Notes: generated from the letters alone by a model not told the origin. Shown: positions 21,511 through 31,459, numbered from the stretch's first letter. The stretch: DNA of 41,033 nucleotides from Thauera terpenica 58Eu (GCF_000443165.1 NZ_ATJV01000060.1:1-41033); one strand, 5' to 3'. Numbers and translations: made by a program.

Positions 21511-23166
21511 TCAGGAAGGCTCGCGGCGCAACAGGGTCAAGGTCTCGGTGCGGCGGCCCGCGCCGCGACGGAACTCCCACACCGGCTTCCATTCCGGTGC
21601 GAATTGCGCGGCTGTATGGCCATCATTGATGACCAGAAGCAAGGGGCAGGGGGTGGCGTCGTCCACGATGGGCACGGGGCGCAGGCCGGCGAAGTAGTCC
21701 AGCGAGCTCCTGACGTGCTTGGGCAGCCCGGTGGTCGCGATGCAGGCATCGGGGTTGGATGCGCGCTCACCGACGAGGGCGATTTGCAACGACGCCATGG
21801 TTGCGCGGTAGCTGCGGCCGTTGTTGAACCAGGGCATCAGCAGCACGACCGCCAGGCACCACAGCATGGTCAGGCCGATGGCCCAGTTGGCTGGCGCCCG
21901 TGAGCTCGAGCGCGGCAGCTTCCACAGCAGGGCGATCCAGATCACGGTGATCACCGCGCCCACCGCGGCCTGGAAGCCGGGGTCGGACAGCACGAAGTCG
22001 GGCGCATTGCGTGCAACGTGACGTGCCAGCCCCGGAGGCCAGCCCGCCCACTGGGCTGACCACGCCAGCCACACCAGGATTCCGAACGTCGCCAGGCTCA
22101 TCAGCGAAAACCAGTCCAGCGCGTTGGCTGCGCCACGGCGCAGGCTCGGCACGCCACCCGCGGCGAGCAAGGCCATCGCCGGCAGGATGGGCAAGGCGGA
22201 GGCCTGCGCCAGATCACCTTGCATGACGAGCACCGAGACCACCAGCACTGCACTGAGCAGCGGCAGCAGCCAGCGCAGATCGCCCAGGCTGCGCCGCGCA
22301 CGCCACAGGCTCCAGAACACGATCGGCCACAGCGGCCAGGTAAACCAGCCCAGCAGCTCGAGCCCGCCCACAATCTCGCGGGGGGAGAGCGGCGGCGCGC
22401 TGAGAAGTGACCATTCGTGGCTCAACCACAGGCTGAACAATTCGGGTTGGCGAAGATGTACCGCCAGCGGCCACAGCGCCGACAAGCTCAGCGCCAGGCA
22501 CAGGCCGAGAATGAGGGCGCCGCTGGCGCGCGGGTTGCGGCAGTCGCGACTGAGCAGCATCAGCAAGGGGAGCAGGCTGGCAGTGAGCAGCAGTCCGGCG
22601 AGCCCGGCGGCAAGGAAGGCGAGCGCGCTGCCGACCCCGGCGAGCAGGCTGCCTGCCAGGGGGCGTTGGGGCACCTGCGCGAGACCGCGCAGGGTGAGCG
22701 CGATTGTCGCCATCAGCGCCAGCAGGGGTTGGGTCTCATGCGCATGCAAGACCAGCCCCAGCGCACCCATGGTCAACAAGGCAGCGGGCGTGCGTGCGGG
22801 GCGACCGTACAAGGCCTCTGCCGTTCGGGCGGAAAAATACACGCCGAGGGCGACGAAGACCGCACTGGCCAGGCGCGCACCTTCATGCAGCGCCAGAAAG
22901 CCGCTGCTGATCCAGGCCAGGAACGCGCCCGTCCAGTAGTAGAGCGGTGGATAGGCGGTCAGTGGCTCGCCAGCGAGCATCGGAAACAGCCAGCCCTCAC
23001 CCTTGAGCATGCTCAGGATGGGACCCAGGTGCACCGCATCGTCGCCGCGCCAGGGGTCGTGCCCGGTGAGGCCGACGAGCAGATAGAGGCCCACCAGCAG
23101 CGTGATGCCGACGGTGCCGTAGATGCGACGCAGCAACAGGGGGGGCGTTTCAGGTTCGCGAGTCAT
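21511..23166 (-). CDS. Polytopic GT39/ArnT-like membrane glycosyltransferase
   Basis: This encodes 551 residues with about ten to twelve hydrophobic helices. The first periplasmic loop carries the acidic motif HDPWRGDDAVHLGP (about 35-48) expected of GT-C fold transferases that use polyprenyl-phosphate sugars, and YPPLYYWTGAFLAW follows, as in PMT/ArnT relatives. The C-terminal part is a soluble domain of about 110 residues. The acceptor is unknown; ArnT relatives modify lipid A, others modify proteins. It is transcribed toward orn and starts 167 bp from the end of rpmE, with a strong intrinsic terminator between. Confidence 0.87.
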   Translation of the reverse strand: MTREPETPPLLLRRIYGTVGITLLVGLYLLVGLTGHDPWRGDDAVHLGPILSMLKGEGWLFPMLAGEPLTAYPPLYYWTGAFLAWISSGFLALHEGARLASAVFVALGVYFSARTAEALYGRPARTPAALLTMGALGLVLHAHETQPLLALMATIALTLRGLAQVPQRPLAGSLLAGVGSALAFLAAGLAGLLLTASLLPLLMLLSRDCRNPRASGALILGLCLALSLSALWPLAVHLRQPELFSLWLSHEWSLLSAPPLSPREIVGGLELLGWFTWPLWPIVFWSLWRARRSLGDLRWLLPLLSAVLVVSVLVMQGDLAQASALPILPAMALLAAGGVPSLRRGAANALDWFSLMSLATFGILVWLAWSAQWAGWPPGLARHVARNAPDFVLSDPGFQAAVGAVITVIWIALLWKLPRSSSRAPANWAIGLTMLWCLAVVLLMPWFNNGRSYRATMASLQIALVGERASNPDACIATTGLPKHVRSSLDYFAGLRPVPIVDDATPCPLLLVINDGHTAAQFAPEWKPVWEFRRGAGRRTETLTLLRREPS

Positions 23167-23260
23167 GCGCGCATTGTGGAGGGGAGTGCTGCGTCAGGCA
23201 AAGGCTGGCGGCAAGCGGCGCGCTCAGCAGCCAAGGAAGAGCTGGTGATCGACAGCCAAG

Positions 23261-23288
23261 AAAAAAGGCAGCCAGGGCTGCCTTTTTT
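23261..23288. terminator. Intrinsic terminator after rpmE (bidirectional type)
   Basis: A perfect stem GGCAGCC (23267-23273) / GGCTGCC (23276-23282) is flanked by A6 (23261-23266) and T6 (23283-23288). It can therefore terminate from either direction. It lies 45 bp after the minus-strand rpmE stop codon and before the glycosyltransferase start. Confidence 0.92.
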
Positions 23289-23333
23289 GCGCTGCGCCCC
23301 CAACAGGGCACATGTCGGGCTGCGCCGCTGCTA

Positions 23334-23552
23334 TCAGCTGGCGCGCTGGACGCTGCCGTATTTCTGACGGAAGCGCTCGACGCGGCCGGCCGTATCGACG
23401 ATCTTTTGCTTGCCGGTGTAGAACGGGTGGCAGAGCGAGCAGACTTCGATGTGGTACTGGGGCTTGCTGGAGGTGGAGCGCGTGGTGAACGTGTTGCCGC
23501 AGGAGCAGGTCACGCTCATGTCGTTGTACTTGGGATGGATGTCCGCTTTCAT
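23334..23552 (-). CDS. rpmE: 50S ribosomal protein L31 (zinc-binding type)
   Basis: This encodes 72 residues starting [10 protein letters not shown]. The zinc ligands typical of the C+ form are present: Cys16, Cys18, Cys38 and Cys41 (VTCSCGN and [15 protein letters not shown]). L31 bridges the two ribosomal subunits and can act as a zinc reserve; cells often carry a zinc-free paralogue controlled by Zur, but none is seen here. It is monocistronic, with an intrinsic terminator immediately downstream. Confidence 0.98.
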   Translation of the reverse strand: MKADIHPKYNDMSVTCSCGNTFTTRSTSSKPQYHIEVCSLCHPFYTGKQKIVDTAGRVERFRQKYGSVQRAS

Positions 23553-23791
23553 GGTGTCTTCCTGGTGCTCGCGGGCGGCGGTTGTGACCGCCCTGATTGG
23601 TAAAGATCGAGGATTATCCGTGAGTGCCCTGGCGCTGGCAAGGGAAAATCGGCTTTGCAGCCAGTCTGGACTAGAATCTTGCTCCCGTATGCCCTTTCGT
23701 GGCTTCGGACCTGATCTGCAGTGCCGGTGCAATTCATGCTCGCCTGGCATACGGCTCGTTTTTACTGTGCTTGATTGAAGGAAGTTCCGGC

Positions 23792-24793
23792 TTGCGCTTG
23801 CTGCTTGCACCCATGGAAGGCCTGCTTGACGAAGTTCTGCGTGCGGTCCTTACCCACTCCGGTGGCTACGATCACGCCGTGACCGAGTTTGCGCGCGTCT
23901 CCGGCACCGTGCTGCCGACACGCTTCTTTCGCCGTATGGCGCCTGAGCTCGATGCGGGCAGTCGCACTGCGGGTGGAACGCCGGTGCACGTGCAATTGCT
24001 GGGTTCGGACCCCGCGTGCATGGGTGATAACGCCGCGCAGCTCGCCCGCCTCGCACCCGCAGGGGTGGACCTCAATTTCGGTTGCCCGGCGCAGACCGTG
24101 AATCGGCATCGTGGTGGTGCGGTGCTGCTCGACGACCCGGAGTTGCTGCACCGCATCGTGGTCGCCGTGCGTGCGGCCGTGCCCGTGGCGATTCCGCTCG
24201 GCGCCAAGATGCGGCTGGGCGTCGCCGACACCGGGCGTGCGATCGAGTGCGCGCAGGCCTTGAGCGCGGGCGGCGCGGGCGCTCTGGTGGTGCACGCGCG
24301 CACCAAGGCTGACGGCTATCGCCCGCCCGCACACTGGGAGTGGGTGGCGCGCATCGACGACGCGGTGAGCGTGCCGGTGGTGGCCAACGGCGAGGTCTGG
24401 TGTGCGGCGGACTGGCAGCGCTGTCGTGCCGTGTCCGGAGTGGCGGACGTGATGCTGGGCCGCGGCGCAGTGGCCGACCCCTTTCTTGCCAGCCGGATTC
24501 GTGCCGGCCGCCTCGAGCAGCCCGACGCCGACGAGCGCGCACGCGAGTGGGCGACCCTGCTGCCCTTGCTTGCGCTCTTTCGTGAGCGCGTGAAACGCAA
24601 GGTCGCAGCGCGCCATGTGCCGGGCCGGATCAAGCAATGGCTGCACCTGCTGGCACGCAACTATCCGCAGGCACAGCAACTGTTCGCCACCCTCCGCGCT
24701 TTGCGCACGCTGGCTGAAGTCGAAGCAGCGCTCGTGCTGCACGGCGTGCCGTCCCTGGATGAACACGTCGAACAGCTCGCCGAGGCGGCCTGA
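23792..24793 (+). CDS. dusC: tRNA-dihydrouridine synthase, DusC-like
   Basis: This encodes 333 residues from a TTG at 23792, chosen because AAGGAAG (23778-23784) stands 7 nt upstream and the protein then begins [17 protein letters not shown], the conserved FMN-binding start. The catalytic Cys98 lies in [17 protein letters not shown]. Also seen are [20 protein letters not shown] (RNA/FMN site), VVANGEVW, and [12 protein letters not shown]. The family reduces uridine in tRNA; the PAQTVN signature and length favour DusC (U16). The ATG at 23813 would cut off the FMN-binding strand. A TrmB-like methyltransferase follows 60 bp downstream. Confidence 0.92.
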   Translation: MRLLLAPMEGLLDEVLRAVLTHSGGYDHAVTEFARVSGTVLPTRFFRRMAPELDAGSRTAGGTPVHVQLLGSDPACMGDNAAQLARLAPAGVDLNFGCPAQTVNRHRGGAVLLDDPELLHRIVVAVRAAVPVAIPLGAKMRLGVADTGRAIECAQALSAGGAGALVVHARTKADGYRPPAHWEWVARIDDAVSVPVVANGEVWCAADWQRCRAVSGVADVMLGRGAVADPFLASRIRAGRLEQPDADERAREWATLLPLLALFRERVKRKVAARHVPGRIKQWLHLLARNYPQAQQLFATLRALRTLAEVEAALVLHGVPSLDEHVEQLAEAA

Positions 24794-24853
24794 GCGCCCG
24801 GCGCAGCTTCAGTCCGGGCATGCACCCATCGCAACTCATCAATCGAACATCGC

Positions 24854-25537
24854 ATGAGCTACGCCAACTCCAGCATTCCACACAGCGCCCAGGCCGGCGT
24901 CCATGAGCGTCTTCACGCCGTGGTGCGCAAACACCTTGAGCAACCGTTCCGAAAGCCGATCACGGACTACAACCGCCAGGCCTTCGAGAACAGTCTCGCG
25001 GGCTGGGATGGCAGTGCGCCCTTGATTCTTGATGCGGGTTGCGGCGTTGGCCACAGCAGCATCCAGATCGCGCGCGCCCATCCCGAGCATTGGGTGATCG
25101 GAGTGGACCAGTCGCAGGACCGTCTGGAGCGCAAGAAGCCCTACCCGGAGGCGCTGATGCCGCGCAACCTGGTGTTCGTGCGCGCCGACCTGGTGGACTA
25201 CTGGCGTCTGCTCGAGGAAGCCGGCTTGCGTCTGGCGCGGCATTACATCCTGTACCCGAACCCCTGGCCCAAGATCGGCCACCTGACGCGACGCTGGCAT
25301 GCGCATCCGGTGTTCCCCTTCATTCCACGCCTGGGTGGCGTGCTGGAATGTCGCAGCAACTGGGATGTCTACCTGGGCGAGATGAGCACTGCGCTGTCCA
25401 TTGCGCTCGGTCGGGAAGTGGCATGGGGAGCCTTTGTCGCCGAAGCGCCGATCAGCCCGTTCGAGCGCAAATACCGTGACTCCGGCCAGCCCTTGTACCG
25501 ACTCGAACTCGACCTGTGCGCTGGCGCCAGCGTATAA
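24854..25537 (+). CDS. TrmB-like SAM-dependent methyltransferase
   Basis: This encodes 227 residues. Motif I is LILDAGCGVGHSS (about 57-69), with an acidic residue ending beta 2 in VIGVDQSQDRLERKK. The block YPNPWPKIGHLTRRWHAHP (about 135-153) parallels the DPWPKKRHHKRR motif of tRNA m7G46 methyltransferase TrmB. The N-terminus (FRKPITDYNRQAFEN) differs from canonical TrmB. In this group of bacteria such proteins usually coexist with a true TrmB, so this may be a paralogue with a different RNA target. It lies just after dusC, suggesting a shared RNA-modification theme. Confidence 0.82.
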   Translation: MSYANSSIPHSAQAGVHERLHAVVRKHLEQPFRKPITDYNRQAFENSLAGWDGSAPLILDAGCGVGHSSIQIARAHPEHWVIGVDQSQDRLERKKPYPEALMPRNLVFVRADLVDYWRLLEEAGLRLARHYILYPNPWPKIGHLTRRWHAHPVFPFIPRLGGVLECRSNWDVYLGEMSTALSIALGREVAWGAFVAEAPISPFERKYRDSGQPLYRLELDLCAGASV

Positions 25538-25614
25538 GGCCCGGGAGAATGGATTATTGACTTGCCGATCCGCCTTGCTTGGGCCACGCTTCGCCCCATT
25601 TCCGGAGATTTGCC

Positions 25615-26382
<768 letters not shown>

Positions 26383-26838
26383 TGACCACTGCACGCGCTG
26401 CGGCGCGTGCTGTGCCGCCTTTCGGGTGGATTTTCACCATTCCGAATGTGAGGCTTCCATGGCGGGCGGCGTCCCCCTTGGCCTCGCGCTGCCGCTCACC
26501 GCGACCCTGATGCGCATGCGTGGCACGGATGCGTCGCCGCCGCGCTGTGCGGCGCTGGCGGGCGAGATCGGTGTCGCCGTGCGCTGCACGATTTACGCCA
26601 GCCGTCCCTCGCCGTGTCGGGACTTCGCGCCCTATGCGGCGCTGGGCATGGGTGAAGACGCCTGCGATCGTGCCCGTGTGCGCCATGGCCTGGCGCCCCT
26701 CGGCGGCTGAATCTGTTGGTCTGAATATTTGCGCAGAAAGGGATCAAAAAAAACCGCTTCGCGATGTTTTTGGCAGCTTGTCAGGGCACTAGAATGCGCG
26801 CCTGGGCACGCCCTGCAACCGACCGCCGAAAGCTCGCG

Positions 26839-27204
26839 ATGGAAGAACCCAACCCCTGTATCAGCTGTGGCATCTGCTGCACGCATTTTCGCATCTCGTT
26901 CTACTGGGCTGAAGCCGATGACGCGCCCGCGGGCTTCGTGCCAGCGGCGATGACCGAAAAGCTCAACCACACGCTGCGCTGCATGAAGGGCAGCAATGAA
27001 GTGCCGCGGCGCTGCTCGGCCCTGGCGGGCACGGTGGGCGAAGAGGTGAGCTGTACGATCTACGCCAACCGGCCATCGCCTTGCCGCGAGTTTCCGGTCT
27101 ATTTCGACGATGGCACGCCCAATCCCAAATGCGACGAACTGCGTGCGACCATCGGCTTGCCGCCGCTGCCGCACTCGCCGTTGCCGTTTCCGAATGCGGC
27201 CTGA
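26839..27204 (+). CDS. YkgJ family cysteine-cluster protein (second copy)
   Basis: This encodes 121 residues from ATG 26839. It has the same signature as its upstream neighbour: CISCGICCTHF, RRCSALAGTVGEEVSCTIYANRPSPCREF. Between the clusters it carries a different insert ([28 protein letters not shown]), and its C-terminus is Pro-rich. The two genes are 128 bp apart and look like diverged tandem paralogues rather than a recent duplication. Function unknown. Confidence 0.88.
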   Translation: MEEPNPCISCGICCTHFRISFYWAEADDAPAGFVPAAMTEKLNHTLRCMKGSNEVPRRCSALAGTVGEEVSCTIYANRPSPCREFPVYFDDGTPNPKCDELRATIGLPPLPHSPLPFPNAA

Positions 27205-27234
27205 GTCTTGCCCTGAGTCTTGCCTTGCGCGTGT

Positions 27235-28143
27235 TCAGCGCGCGTAGCCTACGGCAGCCAGCACCCCAAGCGGCCCCTCGGCGCGCAGGCGCTCGATCTG
27301 GTTTTCATCGCGCACGAACAGCGATCCGGCGTAGCCGAGCGCGTTGATCGACACGTCCTGCCATTTCTCGCAGCGGCGCGGCACCACCAGCAGCCAGTTG
27401 CGGCTGACCAGCAGATTGTAGGGTGGCATCGGGTCGGCGTCAGCGCGAAGCGACACCGCCGCGCAGGCCGTGGCAAAGGCCGCCTGCAGCGCAGCACCCG
27501 CGGCCCGCGGCTGGCTCCAGTCGAGCGTGGCGAGGCTGACGAAAGCATGGCGCCACGGCAACTCGGCGTTGAATTGAGCAAAGCCTGTGATCTCGGGGTG
27601 CAGTTTGCGACTGAACGCGGCAAAGCCATCGTCGGCGCGCAAGCTGGCGTCCGGTATCCATTGCAGGTGTTTGTGCGCCTGGCTGGCCCCGGCAAGCGCG
27701 CCGCCATTGTAGAAACCCAGCCCGGCCTGCGCGCCGAGCACGCTGGCCAGGGCGAGGAAGTCAGCCGCAGTCAGGGGCGCGGTCTGGGCTTCGAATGCAC
27801 GGGTGACGATGAGCAGGTGGTGGTCGATCACCGGAAACTTGTTCAGCACCACCAGATGCGCATCACCCAGGCGGGCGACGGTGAGCGCGGGCTCGGGGGG
27901 AAGGAAGGGGTTGAAGTCCGGACGGCGCTGGGTGACGCTGTTTACGCGCGCTCTGTCCTTCAGCGCCAGCGATGAAACCCAGCGTACCGAAAAGCTCAGC
28001 TCACCTTGCACCAGTATGCAGCAGTCGGTCTTGATCGGCTGCAGTGCGCCGGTGCTCAGGGCATTGCGCAGCGTCTGTTGCGAGAGGTCGAGCAAGGCCT
28101 TGCTGCGAAAGTCGAGCGGCGCGATGGCGGAGAAACTGGTCAT
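27235..28143 (-). CDS. Diadenosine tetraphosphate phosphorylase / ATP adenylyltransferase
   Basis: This encodes 302 residues from ATG 28141-28143; the longer open frame upstream runs opposite the S4 gene and was rejected. The HIT-like catalytic motif HKHLQW has His157, His159 and Gln161, matching the HxHxQ of yeast Apa1/Apa2. The N-terminal DFNPFLPPEPAL and VLNKFPVIDHHLLIVTRAFE blocks are also family features. The enzyme splits Ap4A with phosphate to ATP and ADP, controlling alarmone dinucleotides. It is convergent with the second YkgJ gene (30 bp) and divergent from the S4-domain gene. Confidence 0.9.
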   Translation of the reverse strand: MTSFSAIAPLDFRSKALLDLSQQTLRNALSTGALQPIKTDCCILVQGELSFSVRWVSSLALKDRARVNSVTQRRPDFNPFLPPEPALTVARLGDAHLVVLNKFPVIDHHLLIVTRAFEAQTAPLTAADFLALASVLGAQAGLGFYNGGALAGASQAHKHLQWIPDASLRADDGFAAFSRKLHPEITGFAQFNAELPWRHAFVSLATLDWSQPRAAGAALQAAFATACAAVSLRADADPMPPYNLLVSRNWLLVVPRRCEKWQDVSINALGYAGSLFVRDENQIERLRAEGPLGVLAAVGYAR

Positions 28144-28251
28144 GGTGATGCAGGGCAAGCGACAATGAGGCCATTCTGACATGCGCGGCCGCGCCCGCGG
28201 CCATGAGGGGCCCATCCGTATCTGGGCGGGTCTGTAATCCTGGAGTTTTTC

Positions 28252-28485
28252 ATGAGTATTTCCTTTCCCGTCCGTGGTGACCATATCCAGCTCGATCAGT
28301 TGCTCAAGGCCGTGGGGCTGGTCGGTTCGGGCGGTGCCGCACATGCCATGGTCGAAGCGGGCGAGGTGTGGGTCGACGGCAAGGTGGAGAGCCGAAAGCG
28401 GGCCAAGTTGCGCCCCGGGCAGCAGGTCCGTTTTGCCGGCGAGCAGATCGTCCTGGTCGCCGCTGATGCATCGGGCGCAGATTGA
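28252..28485 (+). CDS. S4-domain RNA-binding protein (YbcJ-like)
   Basis: This encodes 77 residues: IQLDQLLKAVGLVGSGGAAHAMVEAGEVWVDGKVE is a compact S4 fold with the conserved G-E/V-V-NG turn, followed by KRAKLRPGQQVRF. Such stand-alone S4 proteins bind structured RNA, probably rRNA. GGAG precedes the ATG by several nt. It is convergent with the potassium-channel gene, 39 bp apart. Confidence 0.9.
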   Translation: MSISFPVRGDHIQLDQLLKAVGLVGSGGAAHAMVEAGEVWVDGKVESRKRAKLRPGQQVRFAGEQIVLVAADASGAD

Positions 28486-28524
28486 CGCCATGACTGCTTA
28501 GGCGCGCTGTGCGCGCTGGTCGCG

Positions 28525-30270
28525 TCAGGGCAGATGGGGTTTGGCCGCTTGCTGTTTGCGACGCGAGAACTTGCGCCAGATCCAGCCGTCGGGCAGATCT
28601 TCACCACTGACCAGGTATTCCAGCGTGTGCTCGTTGGCGATGCCCAGTGCGAATGCGTTGCGTGCGTGGCGCGTGCCCGCGAGCAGCAACTCATCACCCG
28701 GACGCAGCGGTGTGTCGTGCGCCGGCATCAGCAGGTGATCATCGTCGTCGCGCTCGAGAAACAGGACTTCGCAATCAAGATAGGTGTCGGCTTGCGTCGT
28801 TGAGCGCAGCACCATGCCAAGGCTGATCGTCTCGCCACGCATCAGGCGTCGGTAGAGCGCGGTAGCCTTGCTCAGATTGACGCGCTCGCTCCAGATCTCG
28901 GGCACGTTCCAGCCCAGCCGGGTGGTGAGGCGCTCGAGTTGCACGGAGCACCATTCTTCGTCGCGGCGGCGGATCTCATCGAGGAAAGGCACCAGCAGCG
29001 GTGTGCTCAGGATGGCGAGGCACTCGTAGGCGACGATCTCGCTCGGCAGCACGGTGATGTCCGACTCGAAGGCGTCGAACAGCGCGTGGTTGGCATGATG
29101 ATTCTGGCGCAGGATGACGAACAGCTCGGGATTGAGCTCGCGTGCGGTGACCGCGATGGAGAGGTTGTCGGTATCCGAGTTGGTGCCGGCCACAATGCCG
29201 GTGGCTTTCTGTACGCCGGCTTCGAGCAGGGCCTCCGCGCCGGTGCCGTCGCCATGCACCCAGCGGTGCGTGCCATCGGTCTGCAGGCCGCGGTCGATGA
29301 TGGTGACCGGGAGCGATTCGGCGTCCATCGCGTCGACCATCCAGCGTCCGAAACGGCCGTGGCCGCAGACGATCCAGTGTCCGCGCGGTGGCCTGCGATC
29401 GCGATCGACAGCAGTGCCGGGGATGCCGGTCAGCCAGTCCAGCAATTGCGAGGCAATCGGCGCGTGCAGCGCGAGCGCCAGGGTTTCGCCGAAGCGTTCG
29501 AAGGGGTTGATGATGTGGCGCGTGCCAAAGGAGGCCATGTTGGCCGATGTTTCGCGGTGCTCGGCGCGGCACAGCGCGGGCAGCTTGGGTGCGAGCAGGC
29601 GCGCGGCGATGGCAATGGCGAGGTTGGTGGCGTCATTGTTGGTGAGCGCGATGACGCCGGCGCAGTTGGGATGGGTGAGGCCGGCGTAGCCCAGGAGTTC
29701 GGGGTTCGAGGCGTCGGCGCAGAGGGCGGGCACGTCCGCCGCGAAGCTGTGCAGATCGATCTCGCCCACCTTGGCTTCATCGATCTCGAGCACCACCGAG
29801 CGCAGGCCCATGCGGTCGAGCGCATGACAGATCAGGCGCCCGGTCTCGCCATAGCCACAGACCAGATAGAAGGGCTCGCGCAGGCGGCGCACCTCGCGCA
29901 CGAAACGCTGGGTGGCGATGGCCTGGCGCAGGTTGCGGTCCGAGAGCAGGGCGAACACCGTGCCCAGCGTGTAGGCCCAGCAGAACACCGACATGTAGAT
30001 GGAGAACACCACCCACAGGCGCTGTTGGTCGGAGAAGGCGTAGGGCGTCTCCCCGAAGCCGATGGTGGTCGCGGTGTAACTCATGAAGTACACGGCGTGA
30101 AAGAAGCTCAGATACTGGACTTCGCCGTTTTCGGTCGGCCCCGGCACCAGGGTGAGACCGAGCACCGAGATCGCCATCGCGGTGATCAGCAGGATCAGCG
30201 GCGCGCGCAGGCGGCGCAGGATGAGGAAGAAGACGCTGTGGTGGCGCGCCAGCGGTTGCATCAGGTTCAT
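28525..30270 (-). CDS. Two-TM ion channel with two RCK/TrkA-N domains and a GFGE filter
   Basis: This encodes 581 residues. TM1 lies at about 22-42, a pore helix plus filter TTIGFGE at 68-74, and TM2 at about 84-110 (LWVVFSIYMSVFCWAYTLGTVFALL). Two Rossmann-type regulator domains follow: the first with VCGYGETGRLICHALD and an acidic end VVLEIDEAKVG, the second with WIVCGHGRFGRWMVDAMD and TIIDRG. A C-terminal TrkA-C-like region completes it. The filter departs from the canonical TVGYGD; GFG is tolerated in K+ channels (as in K2P pores), but the Glu is unusual. Gating by a ligand on the RCK domains is expected. A small membrane protein gene lies 9 bp upstream in the same operon. Confidence 0.9.
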   Translation of the reverse strand: MNLMQPLARHHSVFFLILRRLRAPLILLITAMAISVLGLTLVPGPTENGEVQYLSFFHAVYFMSYTATTIGFGETPYAFSDQQRLWVVFSIYMSVFCWAYTLGTVFALLSDRNLRQAIATQRFVREVRRLREPFYLVCGYGETGRLICHALDRMGLRSVVLEIDEAKVGEIDLHSFAADVPALCADASNPELLGYAGLTHPNCAGVIALTNNDATNLAIAIAARLLAPKLPALCRAEHRETSANMASFGTRHIINPFERFGETLALALHAPIASQLLDWLTGIPGTAVDRDRRPPRGHWIVCGHGRFGRWMVDAMDAESLPVTIIDRGLQTDGTHRWVHGDGTGAEALLEAGVQKATGIVAGTNSDTDNLSIAVTARELNPELFVILRQNHHANHALFDAFESDITVLPSEIVAYECLAILSTPLLVPFLDEIRRRDEEWCSVQLERLTTRLGWNVPEIWSERVNLSKATALYRRLMRGETISLGMVLRSTTQADTYLDCEVLFLERDDDDHLLMPAHDTPLRPGDELLLAGTRHARNAFALGIANEHTLEYLVSGEDLPDGWIWRKFSRRKQQAAKPHLP

Positions 30271-30279
30271 TACGGGGGG

Positions 30280-30663
30280 CTAACGCCGCTGCATGATGGT
30301 TTCGGCGATCAGGATGGTGACCGAGACCAGGTTGGCGAGCAGGGCGCCGCCCGACAGCGACACCACGCTGGCAGTGGCTTCCGGGGTCAGGCCTGCGCCC
30401 GAAATGTGGGCGGCGTAACCCCACATCATTGCTGCGGCGATCAGCTGCAGGTCGGCGACCAGGCTGGTGGAAAGGTGGACCGCGCCGATCTGCGTGCGGT
30501 CGCCGAACTTGAGTACGGTGGCGATCAGGCTGACGACGAGGGCGGCGAACAGCTCATAGATGTCGTGATGCGCCGGGTTGTCGATCTCGCCGACGAAAAA
30601 ACCGAAGTTCAGCGTTGCCGCGAGCAAGATGAAGAAGCCGAAAATAACTTTTTCGAGGTTCAT
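30280..30663 (-). CDS. Small tetra-spanning membrane protein linked to the ion channel (DUF6394-like)
   Basis: This encodes 127 residues from ATG 30661-30663, chosen because the upstream in-frame ATG would add a charged leader that does not fit the family. Four hydrophobic segments are visible: VIFGFFILLAATLNFGFF, LFAALVVSLIATVLKF, a stretch around LQLIAAAMMWGYAAH, and GGALLANLVSVTILIAETIM. The sequence resembles a family of uncharacterised proteins typically encoded directly before TrkA-N-type ion channels, as here with a 9-bp gap. It may be an accessory or assembly subunit of that channel. The exact family number is from memory. Confidence 0.75.
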   Translation of the reverse strand: MNLEKVIFGFFILLAATLNFGFFVGEIDNPAHHDIYELFAALVVSLIATVLKFGDRTQIGAVHLSTSLVADLQLIAAAMMWGYAAHISGAGLTPEATASVVSLSGGALLANLVSVTILIAETIMQRR

Positions 30664-30780
30664 TTTTTTCCTTCTGCAGGCCGTGTCCCGGCCTCGTTTC
30701 GCGGCGTTCTTGAGCCTCGAATTATGCCTGCATGCCACGGTAGCGTGTTGCGCCCCGTGCGCTCGGGCAGGCGCGATGGC

Positions 30781-31170
30781 TCAGTCGTGAATGTCGCCGT
30801 CCACGTAGAACCACAAGCCGTTCTCGCGCACGAAGCGGCTGGTCTCGTGCAGGCGCTGGGCGCGCCCGCCGACCCGATAGCGGGCGACAAACTCCACCGT
30901 GGCGTGGTCGGCATCGAGTGCCTCCTGCACGCGGATCTGCAGCCCGATCCACTTCGGCGCCGGCGTGTCGTCCAGCACCAGCGTGGCAGGGCGCGTGCTG
31001 GCGTGCCAGCTTGCAAGCAGGTAAGCGGCGTCGCGGCGCACGAACGCGGTGTAGCGCGAACGCATCAGCACAGCGGCGGTGGGTGCAGGCTGCTGGCCAG
31101 AGAGCAGCGGTGCGCAGCACTGACCAAAGCTTTCAGCCGAGCCACAAGGGCAGGAGTCGGTTGGTTTCAT
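30781..31170 (-). CDS. YchJ family protein (UPF0225) with SEC-C motif
   Basis: This encodes 129 residues: an N-terminal SEC-C zinc motif (CPCGSAESFGQCCAP) followed by the NTF2-like YchJ domain (LMRSRYTAFVRRDAAYLLASWHASTRP, then WIGLQIRV and VEFVARYR). The C-terminal tail reads ENGLWFYVDGDI. Function is unknown. It is the second SEC-C protein in the window after the YecA-like gene. It stands alone between the channel operon and acnB. Confidence 0.92.
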   Translation of the reverse strand: MKPTDSCPCGSAESFGQCCAPLLSGQQPAPTAAVLMRSRYTAFVRRDAAYLLASWHASTRPATLVLDDTPAPKWIGLQIRVQEALDADHATVEFVARYRVGGRAQRLHETSRFVRENGLWFYVDGDIHD

Positions 31171-31371
31171 GTCCGCAGTTTACGTTCTACCCGGCAGCGG
31201 TGGAGATGCACGCGTGATCAAAATGCGCGCTTGAGCCTGCCTTTCGCACGGCTTTGAGGCTGGCGCCCAATGATGCAGAACGCTTCAATTCCCGCCACGC
31301 AGGGGGGCGTGGGCAGGAGTAGAATTCTCGACTCGCTCAGGACGTTGCAACTGTGTGTTGCAGTGCACCTA

Positions 31372-31392
31372 GTCTTATAAAAGACATATAAT
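31372..31392 (+). promoter_or_regulatory. Candidate operator/promoter upstream of acnB
   Basis: A near-perfect 14-bp palindrome GTCTTATAAAAGAC (31372-31385) is followed immediately by TATAAT at 31387-31392, a perfect -10 hexamer. No convincing -35 is seen at 17 bp; TTGCAG at 31358 is too far. A regulator bound here would occlude the -10 region. The palindrome is the sort of site used by GntR-type repressors of central-carbon genes, but which protein binds is inference. Confidence 0.5.
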
Positions 31393-31459
31393 CTTATGGT
31401 TTCGCACGGGCGCGCTCGTGCGAGTCTTGATCACCGCCACGAAAAGTGAGGAAGTCGCC

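Noticed and set aside
26746-26771. Possible terminator between the two YkgJ genes (A-run, CGC-TTC-GCG, T-run)
   Set aside because: The stem is short and interrupted by a bulge; the evidence is too weak to list as a terminator.
28939-31257. Long plus-strand open frame opposite the ion channel and YchJ
   Set aside because: It runs antisense to three recognisable genes and has no domain of its own.
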